A program made the translations under genes and the position numbers. 64,000 nucleotides of DNA from Eleginops maclovinus (lineage: Eukaryota > Chordata > Actinopteri > Perciformes > Eleginopidae), in NCBI RefSeq assembly GCF_036324505.1, contig NC_086363.1:9291155-9355154 (forward strand), given 5' to 3'. Under the pieces are notes generated by a model. The model saw nothing but the letters and a program-made list of their open reading frames with translations, searched no databases and was not told the DNA's origin. This document shows, piece by piece, positions 42,035 through 53,600 of this stretch (positions are counted from its first letter, which is position 1; each line of letters opens with the position of its first letter).

Positions 42035-43035
42035 TACACACACAGGTCCTTGAGGAGCACTTGAACATAGCAACACACACTAAAGATGATGGCATGCTAC
42101 AGTTGAAAGATTATCGGTCAAAGGCATACGTCTATAAATAACTGAGCGATGGGGGAGGAAAGTGCAGGCAGTTTTTTAATGTGTGTCTACTGAAGGCTAA
42201 ATGACTGGACATTAGCAGGTCAACTGGGAGCATGTGTCCAATCCAGAATGCCTTTTTTTGCTCTCTGTGTTCGTGTGCTGCAAGTAGTGAGTGGGCATCA
42301 AGATATCTGACAGGGAGGCCCAAAGTCTCTCCTTACTCCAATTAACCTTGACTAGTTTGACCTACTTTAACTATTAAAATAGCATTCTCCCTACTCTACC
42401 CAGTGCTATATTTGGGAGAGGAGACTTATTGTTTAATATTTAGTTGAAGACCCACGTTGCCTAAAGAAAAGTCAACGTTTTGACATTTCAATGGGGCTGA
42501 AGAGTCTTCTATTAAAAGGCCCTTTCCTTGTTGGAATGTTCGGGTTATCGTAGACAAAAGCTAAACATCTTAAGAGATACTATAGTAAATGTAATTTCAT
42601 TGTTAGGCAACCAAAACTGGTCTGCATCAAAACTCTTACAGTATCCATTGTTTTTTTATTTTACTGCTAAATAAGAGAATAGCAGAGGACATCAAATGAA
42701 GCATTACAGACTGGCAAGCTGTTGTAATGCTACTGCTAAAAACAACAGTATTCTCCTATAATCAGTTAGTTAAATCCAGCTTTCGTGTTGCCTTTTTTCC
42801 CTTGGCATTCTCTCCTCGTGTAGCTCCTCTTTTGATTTGTTTTGAAGCATGGAAAAGGAAGATCCATTTGTCATTTTCAAAACACCTGAACGAGTAATGT
42901 AAAAGCTGCTCTTTTTAGTCACTAAGGACCAAATGCAAGGCATGCTCAACAAAGCTATATCTGAAGGCCATTTGAATTCAGCATGTTAGATTTTCTACAA
43001 GTCCTGCCTGTTCTTAAGCAGAGGAAGGGGTTATA

Positions 43036-43253
43036 CAGCCCCGGAAAAAATGAAGAGACCACTTCAGCATTATCATTTTCTCTTGTTTTATTATGTATAC
43101 GTATGTCTTTGAGTTAAATAATTTGTTGATTGTATTCTATAAACTACTGACAATTGTTCTCTGTGTTCAACAAACACTGGAATGGCTGCCACACATGTAG
43201 AGATAAACATTTAAGAAAGATTTGGAGTGGTGTCTTAATTTTTTCCAGAGCTG
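43036..43253. mobile_element. Tc1/mariner-type miniature inverted-repeat element, 218 bp
   Basis: Terminal inverted repeats of about 30 bases: the left end begins CAGCCCCGGAAAAAATGAAG, and the right end read in reverse begins CAGCTCTGGAAAAAATTAAG. About five mismatches separate the two over 30 bases. The element is flanked by TA on both sides (43034-43035 and 43254-43255), the Tc1/mariner target site. The ends resemble a Tc1-like family common in fish whose full copies encode a transposase; here the interior is only about 160 bp and noncoding, so this is a non-autonomous deletion derivative. Confidence 0.8.
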
Positions 43254-44576
43254 TATTTGAAAATGTTGAATCTACAAATGTTTATCGACTCCTCCACCCC
43301 GTCTTGTCACATTCACAGACAGCATAATGGTGTTGCCATGGATGCACCATGGGACAGACTTGTTTTTACTTCCAGCGTTTCCTCTGCCTAACTTTAATTG
43401 CCCTGTCATAGTCCCAGCCGGGGCTTAAAGTCATTAATAGATCAGGGTGTGTCAGTAGCGATGTTTTAGTCATCCATAGCAGAGCTGTCCCAACGACAGT
43501 TTATTTAAACTCTTGACTCTTGAGTGTCAGGTGGGCCCCTCTGAGGCTCCAGAGAATGACCTCCAACCTGCTGACCTGTACTTCAGCACAAATGGATTAA
43601 CAGTGACAGTGGACACTATCAAAACACACACAGAGGTAAATCCCATTTGTCCATCATGTTCCTGTTCTAACTGCCCCCGATGATTACTTTGACAAAAAGC
43701 AAGACGAGACACTACACACACACACTCACAGACACACACGCCCACTCACTACGCCCTTCCCTCAATGTCAGTCACCAGCATAAAGGGGCCCCTCTTTCGC
43801 CCCTCACGAGTAACATGATCCATCGACGACCTGAGGTTAGAGTTGGAATCCTAACCCACAGTAGTTGAAGACAAAAGAGTGACCGGTCACAGTTAAATGC
43901 TGACATGCAAACTAAAAGGTGATAGGATTATGTATAACATTCCTTCAGGCCTGGTCAAGTAACCTAAAAGGCAACTATCGGTCATGCGTTCGCATCAAAT
44001 TGTAGGTAAAAGCCCCTACAGAACAATAAATAGTGTATATTATGGCTGTGCAACACTGCTACATGTCTATGGGGGCTGTGTTTCTGCACTACACATTGAC
44101 TTGCATTCAAATACTTATTCAAAACATCTCCACCAGCTGTTCTGTATTATGACACATTCAAATCCTAGAGTAAAGGGTTGTTCGAAGGGCATTTTTTAAA
44201 GACAGGTGCGTGGAAAGAGTTAGCTTGCATGCCTGTGCTTTAATGAACCTGAAGTCAGTGCTTCTGTAAACCCGGAGCTGGCCTTGGGGCTATGTGGGAG
44301 CTGGCACCTACCCATCTCAGAGTAACACAGTGCAGTCCAGTCTGCTCTCTCACACCTTGTCTTCAGCTGCTGGCTTCCACTGAATGATTGAGTGAATGAC
44401 TTGTATGAAACAAAGCTTTAAAAAAAGGTACTCCCAGCCCCACCTAGACCTGCATCAAGCCTTCAACAGGTACAGATAATAGAAGCAGCCAGGTCGTGCC
44501 AAGCAACAACAGAGGGAATTAGTTAAATGTCTGGTAGCTGTCACGTAGCAGCGGGTACCCACTGAACACATCTTGA

Positions 44577-44600
44577 TTGTCTGTCTGTCTGTCTGTCTGT
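44577..44600. repeat. (CTGT)n microsatellite
   Basis: About five CTGT units leading into TGTGTG. Confidence 0.85.
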
Positions 44601-44700
44601 GTGTGTTCAATCCATTGCTCATCTTACATCACATTTGCTTGTGTCTGGAAACTGTCTGCCTCGCTTATCATTTCCCTGCAAACTGTTGTATCTTTGTGTA

Positions 44701-44702
<2 letters not shown>

Positions 44703-44776
<74 letters not shown>
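44703..44776. repeat. (TG)n microsatellite
   Basis: About 36 TG units. Confidence 0.97.
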
Positions 44777-44777
<1 letters not shown>

Positions 44778-45835
44778 GGGACTGAGTCACAGAGTCAGAC
44801 CAAAAGGCAGGGTGAATAGATAGGAAGGATGGCAGTAAAATGGGAACAAAAACCGATGACTCAGAACTCAAATCCTCCTCTGTCACCAACGTTCGGCCGG
44901 AATTTGGGTTTGACATATGATTATGTACTTTGCGACATATTTTATAGCCAAATTATGTTACCAAAGAAAGCCATGGTGGAAAGAAAATGCCCTTACAATT
45001 TTGTTTGTCAATACAACCACATAACAACCCATTAAATAGGAAGCCGTGATCTAAAGCAGCAGATAAGTACTCACTCAAAGGCTCTACTACAGGTCTGTAT
45101 CAGAGCAGACAGAATGGCCGCATATCTCTCGCTCTTTGCGTAGCTGGCAGAGTGAGATAGTGTGAGTTAATGTCTGACCATCGGGTGTGAGACTACAGGA
45201 GGTAGCTTTACAAGGGCACCAAAACAAATCACAAACAACAAAAGTCAGGTCAGGCTGCAGCAAAGGGAATTGATTTTCCATTTGTCTTTGGGTTGACCAA
45301 CTTTGTTTACACGCATATAACAGCAAGAAATAAATGGGGGGGGTTAAGGTTGGGTAAGGGTTATAAGGCCTCCTGTGATCTCTGTTCTTTGAAGACCTGA
45401 ACACAGATGGTGAGTCCGTTGAGAGGAAATCCATCATTTTCTGACAGGACTCAACACCCCAATTACCATAAGTGTGAAACAAGGGAAACTTAGCCATGTG
45501 TCACCAGTCTCTCCTCTCTCAATGGACAAAATGTGACAGTCACCTTGGACCTGATCAGCATCTCTCTCCACACCAAGGACTATGTTATTATGACAGAGCA
45601 GCAAAAGTCCAAAGGAATAACACCAGAGAGAGATCAATTCAAAATAAAACATCTCAAATTAAATTACTTCTATATCACGTCACACAAGGGTTATTTTTGC
45701 GGTATATTGACATTTAAAATATACATATTACATGTCTGTGTGCTTTTGTAGACGTTTATGTGAACAGCAAATCAGATGTGTACCCTCTCTCTAATATTGG
45801 ACACTATCAATAAGTCATCCGCACTGCAAACTTAC

Positions 45836-46154
45836 GGATTGTGATTTTCTTGGGGTCAAACTTGGAGACTTCTCCCTGCAGCCTTTGCAGTCTCCCCTGA
45901 ATCCTGCAGGATCTTCTGAACACCATGCCTGCCTCCATCTCGATGCCCAGGAAGATGTCGCTGGCATGTCGCGAAAGGTCGGAAAGTTGGTAAATAATGT
46001 TAGTAAGTGTATGACAGCCAACCTCATCCAATGAAGAGAACAAAACAGGTTTTCGCAGTTTGCGTTTCCCGTTTTCTTCCCTCGGTATCCAGCCATCACA
46101 CGCCGACAACCTGCTAACACGCCGCGGCTCAACGCTCCTCTGATGAAAGGGCAT
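45836..46154 (-). CDS. nhsl1: NHS-family actin regulator, canonical first coding exon (WAVE-homology domain)
   Basis: First coding exon of a Nance-Horan-syndrome family protein. These proteins bind WAVE/Abi complexes and control actin remodelling at lamellipodia and cell junctions through an N-terminal WAVE-homology domain. The translation begins MPFHQRSVEPRRVSRL and continues through a helical stretch with QLSDLSRHASDIF (about residues 56-68), then RIQGRLQRLQGEVSKFDPKK (about 84-103). This is the arrangement of NHS/NHSL1/WAVE N-termini (MPF..R.VEP, QLS.L..., .DPK). The open frame gives 106 codons plus one base. The donor is GTAAGT, with exon end at 45836 and intron from 45835, so the splice phase is 1. 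The ATG has A at -3. The next exon is not in the window, so the first intron exceeds 45.8 kb; long first introns are typical of the family. Assignment to nhsl1 rather than nhs or nhsl2 rests on the overall look of this exon and of the alternative exon at 7.6 kb; the family call is firmer than the paralogue call. Confidence 0.85.
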
Positions 46155-46600
46155 ATTTATTTCATACCAATAACTCCAGCAGGACCAAACACTGTTCGCG
46201 CAAAAACCTTACAGCTTTTAAAACTAATCCAAAACTCATCGCCGTCCTGCTATTATTTGCGAAGAAGTAAAATCCTTCAATCCCGCCATATTTTTGTTTT
46301 CCAAGGCATGGGACTTTCTGCTGTTGTACACTGGAGACGTTGCCTCCCAAAGTCTATTCAAATTCAACCAGACAGAGTGCAGCAGGCTGGCGAGAAAAGA
46401 GAAAAAAAACACAAGGAAAAGTAGGGGGACAATAAAAGCCCGGAGAATACTACAACCACCTGTAGCAACTGGAACCGGAGCCAGATATTCAAACAGAGGC
46501 TTTACCTGCAAGTTAGTTACAAGGTCTGATGGAAAACATGGACCGACGTTTTTCCAAACTGAACCGGACGGGCTGAAAAGATAGAAATCACAGCATGACG
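46155..46600 (-). promoter_or_regulatory. nhsl1: Probable 5'UTR and promoter region of canonical nhsl1
   Basis: Sequence directly upstream of the nhsl1 start codon. It is richer in CG dinucleotides than the intron, has no clear TATA box, and contains an inverted CCAAT (ATTGG on the minus strand) near 46167-46171. A two-codon upstream ORF (ATG AAA TAA, 46165-46157) ends two bases before the main ATG. No transcription start can be fixed from sequence alone. Confidence 0.4.
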
Positions 46601-49600
46601 TTTAAAGTTTCTATATTATTCATGCTCTATGAACCACTATGTGTTAAAATAATAATTCACATGTACTTTGGCTTCTTATTGCACAGCAATCCCTACAATG
46701 ATGGATAATACAATAGCTGTAGACTAAAACCTAACCTTTATTTCTCTAATTGAATTTCGAAACTAAATACCCTGACAAATCAAGTGCAATTCAGTAAAAG
46801 GTCTGGGACAGTTCACGTATCTTGAATTAATTTAATAGTTCCATTTGAAACAGCGTTAAAATTCCCAGCAACCTTACACCAAATGCACATTTAACCCCCA
46901 AAACCCATGACAATAACATTAACTATTTAAAATGTATCTATCTTTTTGAAAGTATAATAAATAAACCTAATTAAATGTACAAAATATAAGAAAACGTACC
47001 TGTTCCTTTGAGGTTGTGTTCTGACATGTGGCTCATTTACATACTTAGATAACTAGCATAGCATTGTTATGTTACCGTTTTGGGTTATTTATGCTCTTAG
47101 CGTATATATGTAGCTAACAGCAATTAATCCAGAGGGTTTGGGCATTATTGTTGTATCTGTTGACACAGAGTGAAACTATATTTTCTGATATGTAATGAAC
47201 CTCAATGACCCACCAAACACCAAGGTGGTCAGCTGAGACATTAAGATAACGTTAGCTTAAACAAAATTAGCATTAAGTAGCATTAGCTTACAATGTATGC
47301 AACAAAGGAAAGGTATGTAACAAAGCAAATGGTAGTTGTTTGCTCATACATCCTAAATAACCTTTGGACAACACATTCTCTGAACATTTGCGTCTGATTT
47401 ATCTCCTCTCTGTGTGTTGGCTACTACACAAGGAATGTTTGTCCAGTCCATGGCCTGGCATTCCAACCGTTGCTGTTTAAATTCAAAAGAGCAAACTAGC
47501 ATACCTTTTACACCCCTCTGCTTTAAACCTGTGGCCTTGCATTCTTATAAAACAATGTCCAGTTGCTGAATTGTATCTAAGTAGTATTAATTGTGCCACC
47601 TGGTGTCTTCAAGTGCACAAAGCACCTTCATGAGAGCTTATAGGTAACAATAAATGTAAGTGTTTATACTGTCAATTTTTGTAAAACATAAACTGGAAAT
47701 TGTATAGTTCCTCTCATACTGGTATGCACAGCGTGGCATCCGTTATTCATTTATATTAAGATTGGTAAAATTCTACTCTAACTGTCCTCTGAGCACAGTA
47801 ACATCCCATGTGCATCATGGAAAAATTGAAGTATATTGTCCTGTTATCCTGTTTAACATTGAATAACATCCGCATTTGTCCTTTCCTGAACCAAGAGCTT
47901 TTTAATGCAATTGTTTACACGTTATATTTCACAGGCTTATGGGTCACAATAATGACACATTTTTTTACAAGTCTACATTTGAGTTTTTTTAGATGGTCAC
48001 TTTTGTGTAATTTTCCACCATGCAATCTTTAGCCATTGAAATGTAGTGGGAAAAAAGTCCTACCTGTGAATCAGCACGAATCAATGCAATGGTGTTTCCT
48101 AATGTAATATTACCTAAATCAATTTGGAATTGTATCTATTGTGGAATTACTAAATAGAACATTACATCTTTTGGAGCCTACTTACTAGTAGTGTATGTCA
48201 ATACCATTTTAATGTCCTTGCCTTTTCAACATCATCACCTTCTGTTTAAATACAATCTTCATAAACAGGAAGGTATTCCAATTAGAAGCAATTGAATATT
48301 TGCTCAGTGGACATATTGACTTGTCATAGCAGGGTAATCACAGGTAGAAATTCATGAAGGCACCCTAATTCATCTTATTAAATTACACCTGTGGTTTTAA
48401 TGATACAATGTCAGTTTTTTAAGCAGTTTATAAATTAAATTGTGAAAGTATAGAAGCAAACAAAACAATTCTAGAGATGAACATACGTTTAATCAAGATT
48501 AAATATATGCCCCAAAAAAGATCTTGCAACTCATAAGAGAACTAAACAAGTCAAAACAATACAAAAAAGATGAGCTTTTCTGTCTGTAATGTTAATAGAC
48601 TCTTACAGTTTGAAACTTTCAAAGAGTTTTGGACTTTCATTCGGGTTAAAATGTATACATATATCTCATTCACCATATTTTACAGTGCATTGATTCTCAA
48701 AACCATAGCCTTCTTCCACATCTAAAAACCCATACATAAACTCATTTATAGAATTATTTACATACAAGGCTTGAACAAGTCAACTCAAACCATTTGGTGA
48801 GCAATAAGAAAAACAAACATCACACATCAGAACATCTGGGAGCTTTCTGGAACTTATCCCACAAATTTATGGCTGTTAAAGCCATTTTGTTTTACAAATC
48901 ACCGAATGGATGGGAGGCAAGAGTGGCCTTTAATTAAATAATAACAACTTACACTCAGCAAGGTCATTGGAAGATTATTCAATTTGCAAGTTTTTCCACC
49001 TCTGTGTCTTAAAAGTTTGGTTGCATACACACACAAAAATGAACAAATACAGCTCAGTGAGTGATAAAGTAGCACACACTGCTCAAAATGCACCAAGGTG
49101 GTAGGTACATAAAGCATGTACATGTAATTTGAAAAAGAACAGAACAATTCTTAAGTATGGCAACAAATGAACTAAGAAACAAAAGTTGATTACACTAAGT
49201 TGTCACAACTGAGTTAAGTAAGCAACCACGTCACCAAAAAATACATCATCTTAGTTTATTCACAATACCTTAATTGAGATGACAATTTCAGTTAATTCAT
49301 ACCAGAAAGGAAAAAAGAAACAGAACAACACTTTTTGTGAATGGAATTAGATTTTTCTGACCGCCGCAGAGATGTAACAGTGTGTCATGACCTCCAGAAC
49401 ATAGATTTTCTTTATTTTAAAGGGGTTTGTGTTTGTGTTTCAGAGGGGAGTACAGCCTCTCGAATCTCACAGAATGATAAACACAAAACCTCCCAGGTTA
49501 TTATAAATATAACATTTGTATAAAATACTAGCTCCTTTTTCATGATTCCATCATGTAGAATAATGAGCAAAGGACATTGGGTGATGTAGAAACAGATGTA

Positions 49601-50608
49601 GCAGGAAAGGAGAACAGATTATGAATTTGATGATGTTTTTAACCTCTTACTCTGAATAACACACCGAGATGCTTGAGTTTACAAAGCCCTAGGGCCTACT
49701 TTTCCATTCTACTGTACATGTACTCCTTAACACACATGACTGTAACCATGGCATGACTTTTTGCCTGTCCTTCATACATTTTGCCAGAAGACCCCATTTA
49801 AAAAACAATCTACTCCTGGTGCTCTCTGTCAATCATATAATATTAAGAAATAAAGGTGAAAGACAGACTGTTTTTGTGCAGCGATAAGCCAAAAAGAGCA
49901 CTACTTCCACTAAACATTTTTTCAAAACTTCATATATGCATGGTGGCTAGGGGAGAGAATAACAGACTACTGTTTTACAATAATAAAAAAAAAGATGATT
50001 AGGTTTGTGTACAACAGGTTTTTTTTTAATGTGTGTGAGAGACTTGGCAAAGGCTCTCTTGGACCAGAGGCATAGTGTTATGAAGTACATTTGCAATATA
50101 ATTAGATTTCAACATTGTCTTGTGTTCTTGTGGGATAAACAACCAACCACTATCACGACCAAACCGGAAATGCTGGCTCGCGGGGTGCTTGATTGCCGTG
50201 GTTTCCTTTCACGGTTATGAAAGTGTCTCACTCAGGGCAGAAGCAGCCACAAGGCCACGTTGGACAGTGTAGGGCTGGGTGGTGACAGAAGAGGAGCCCG
50301 GGGGGTAAAGTGGTCGAATACAATATGAAAGTGAAGTCCTACAGCTCGGTCTGTGAGAGCAGTGAGGACAGGTAATGGATTTACAACAGGAATACACACT
50401 CTTCCAAGGGCTCGATGACAGGCTTTAGCATGGGCATATCATGGGACACGCAGACACACACACAGTACACACATATTAGTCCATTCTCCAATCTAGGGCT
50501 CCAGATGTGTCACTTTGTCACCCTCTGGTGGTTTTGTCCAGAACAGATCTGGTATCTCCTTCACACACACACACACAGGCTGCATCATACAAATCTCCAC
50601 CTACACAC

Positions 50609-50650
<42 letters not shown>

Positions 50651-50692
50651 GAACATACACACTCCTTGGCTCCCCTGTGTCTGTTTTCAGGC
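46601..50692 (-). other. acbd3 3' flank: probable 3'UTR then intergenic spacer to nhsl1
   Basis: No coding sequence is recognised. The part adjoining the acbd3 stop is expected to be its 3'UTR. Minus-strand AATAAA hexamers occur, for example at 49416-49411 and 49260-49255, but the cleavage site cannot be chosen. The distal part is AT-rich with a patch of TTAGC/GCTAA motifs at about 47050-47300. Confidence 0.45.
50606..50648. repeat. CATA/(CA)n/(TA)n compound microsatellite in the acbd3 3' flank
   Basis: CATA units, then about 14 CA units, then ATATATAT. It begins 45 bases beyond the acbd3 stop codon, so it is probably transcribed in the acbd3 3'UTR. Confidence 0.9.
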
Positions 50693-53600
50693 TTATCTGG
50701 TGTAGTAGACTCTGTAGTAAACACTCTTGGAGCGCCAGAGTGAATAGGAGTTGTCAAACTTAAGCAGGTAGACTCCGCGGCCGGGGTACTGGTGGCTGCC
50801 AGCATACACTTCCTCATGACAGTCCCGCCGGTACACCGGCACAATCTCATCCACCTGGGGCTTCCCTGCCTCCTTCTTCGCCTTCTCTTCCTCACTGGGA
50901 GGATCAGCTGAGGACACAGGAACAATGTGTTTAGCTCAGACAGAAAGCAGGGGGGAATCACCAATGAGTCTCATCGTTACGAATGACACTCACAAAAGGC
51001 AACACTATAATTCTGCAATGCTATCATTAACCTTAATATTATGGAGTTCATTTGTTACCACAATCCTGAAGACACAATGGACATTCAATTATTTAATTTG
51101 ATCAAAACAAAATCCATTCCAAGCTCTGTGCAGTGTTTCTAAAAACCTCCCAGGGTTAAGGCATTAACATAATAACATATAATACTGGTATAACATTGCA
51201 CCATTAAAAACCAGTGGTTAACACAAGGTTTATGACTAAATGTGACAAAATATCTTGCGCATAATTACGTGTGTTACATTTAACATAAAATACAACTTTT
51301 ACTCCACCTGACAATTAGAAGCAAAGTTCAGAAGAACAGGTTTCATTGCTAAAAGCTAATTTGACCAACAAACCCAAGCCAATTCCACTGCATTATATTG
51401 TCCTTTATCTTAACATATTGCCTCCCTTCCTTTCTTTTCACACCACTGCTCTCGGTTCCCTCGTAAGAACACAAACAGGAGCTAGTTAATGTTTATCTAT
51501 GGCGTGGTAAATGCCTAAACTTGAGATAAGATTTTAATATCTGAAACAAAGTTAAACAACTCTTCATAGCCAAATGAGGAAACTTACAGTTAAATCAATA
51601 AAACATACATTTTAATTCAAAAGCAGCCACTTCTGAGGTCAAGATGAAACTGAAAAACCACCATGACTTGATATGTCATTAATTAGCATATATGTAGTCA
51701 CCATAGCAAATGGCTCTGAACCTCAGATCAAAAGAGCAATAATGACGTAAGGATGGAGTCTTTATCTTTTATATCCATAAGTATAACTAAGGTAATGGCT
51801 AGTAAAAGTTTCATATCTTTTTGTTTGTTTTTATTTAAACAACCACCACTAAAGGTCATGCCACACCTGCAGATAATTATTATAAATCAGAAACTATGCA
51901 GATTTATTCGAACATTTCTCACCTTCCTCATCCTCGTCCTCATCACTGGACTCTGACACGTGCACGCTGACAGAGGCGGTGGCAGCGTCCGTCCACTCGA
52001 AGAAGACCCCAAAGCCGATGTCGTAATAGTCCGTGGCAAACTCCCAGAACAGGTACGAGCCCTCCTCGTGGGTGGGCACACGCACGGTCACCACCTCACC
52101 GCGGCCCACTGTGATCACGCTGTCTGCGTCCTGCCGGATTTTCTCCTTGAAGTCCTTGATCTGTGGCCGTGTCCACATGGAGGGGGCGGCGATGACTGGT
52201 GGGGAGTCCGCTGTGATCAATGAACACAAAATGACATGATAGAATCGGTTGAGAAATCTGCTGATTCAGCTATCATATTAAGAAACAAATCACTTTTTAA
52301 AATGTCCTAAAAGGGGATTTTCTTCCAGCAAACAGACTCAATGCCAATTGGCTCAACTAACCAGCCACCTGTTTACGTGTGTGTGTGTGGGGAAGAGAGA
52401 TAAACAGCATGTGTGCCAACTGTCAAAAGGTTATTTTTGCAGTGCCAGCTGTCTATCCATCGTTCCTCAAAACATTGTTTTGAGAGTGGAAAGCTAATTT
52501 GGCTCAGGATGTATGTTTTGGAATCAGCCCAAGGCCTTGCCGGTGTGAGTGCCTACTCTTGTGTAAGCACAATGTGTGGATGAATGATAAACCAGCAGAC
52601 TATCATGTATCCCTTGCTCGAGCTCCTCTCCTTCCTGCCCTTCAGGTCACATCAACAAGGACACAACAGATAAGAATCAGGTTTTCAAGTTGTGGTATAA
52701 AGCTTTGTTTGTTTGACCAGCCTCTGCTCTTCAAACATTAGCGACCCAAAAAATAAAACAAAGAATCTTTCCAGCGTTTGTGCTTTTTTTAAAGAGAAAA
52801 CATCCACAGCCCACCAACCTAATAAAGGCCCGTTCTCTGAGACCTCCTCTGCCGGCTCGGGCTCAGGCTCCCGGTCCATGCTCTCCGAGTACGAGTCTGA
52901 CTGGCCTCCATTGACGGTAGGGGCTTCTTCCCCGGCAGGAGGTGAAGCTGCACACAACGGTGCTGCTGCTGACGCGACGATGGGTTCACCACCACTGAAG
53001 CCGCTTGATTCAAGGGAGCCCTGCACCATCGAATCCGCCTGCATCTGCTGCTTCTGTAAGGCCGCCTGCGACCAAAGGTAGACAACATAGAGTCAGGACA
53101 TCCAAACTACGGACTAAGAATGTTTCTATAATGCTGTTGGAAGGAGGACATACTCCTGATTATATAAGAGTTAAATGTACGGAGTTACACTTTGATATCT
53201 TAGATTGTTATCCTGACAACACACTACCTGTTGCTGGGCCAGCTGGACCTGGTAGAGCTGCTGCATGTACTGCTGGTAGTGCTGCTCCTGCAGCTGACGG
53301 ATGAGTCCAAGCTGTTGCTCCGGGCTGTTGGGGTATTGCTGAGCAGCATACTGTTGGAACTGCACTGCTGTCTGCGCATTCAATGCCGCCATTATCTGTT
53401 GTCTGAAAACCAGAACGCAGAGTTGGTGAGGAAGGAAATACAGGAAATGGAGAGGAGAGAATGTTGGACAGTGGACAACTAGGATCTTAGAGAGAAGAGT
53501 GATAGAGGAGGCATTTTCCTTTATTGAGTAGGTATCAGCCAAGCACAGATCTGGCAGATATCAATGTCAGAGAAGTGAAAAAAGTCATGCAAAATGTAGT

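Noticed and set aside
52713..53081. 122-codon open frame on the plus strand in the acbd3 region
   Set aside because: It is the antisense shadow of acbd3 exon 6, whose minus-strand frame joins the other exons correctly.
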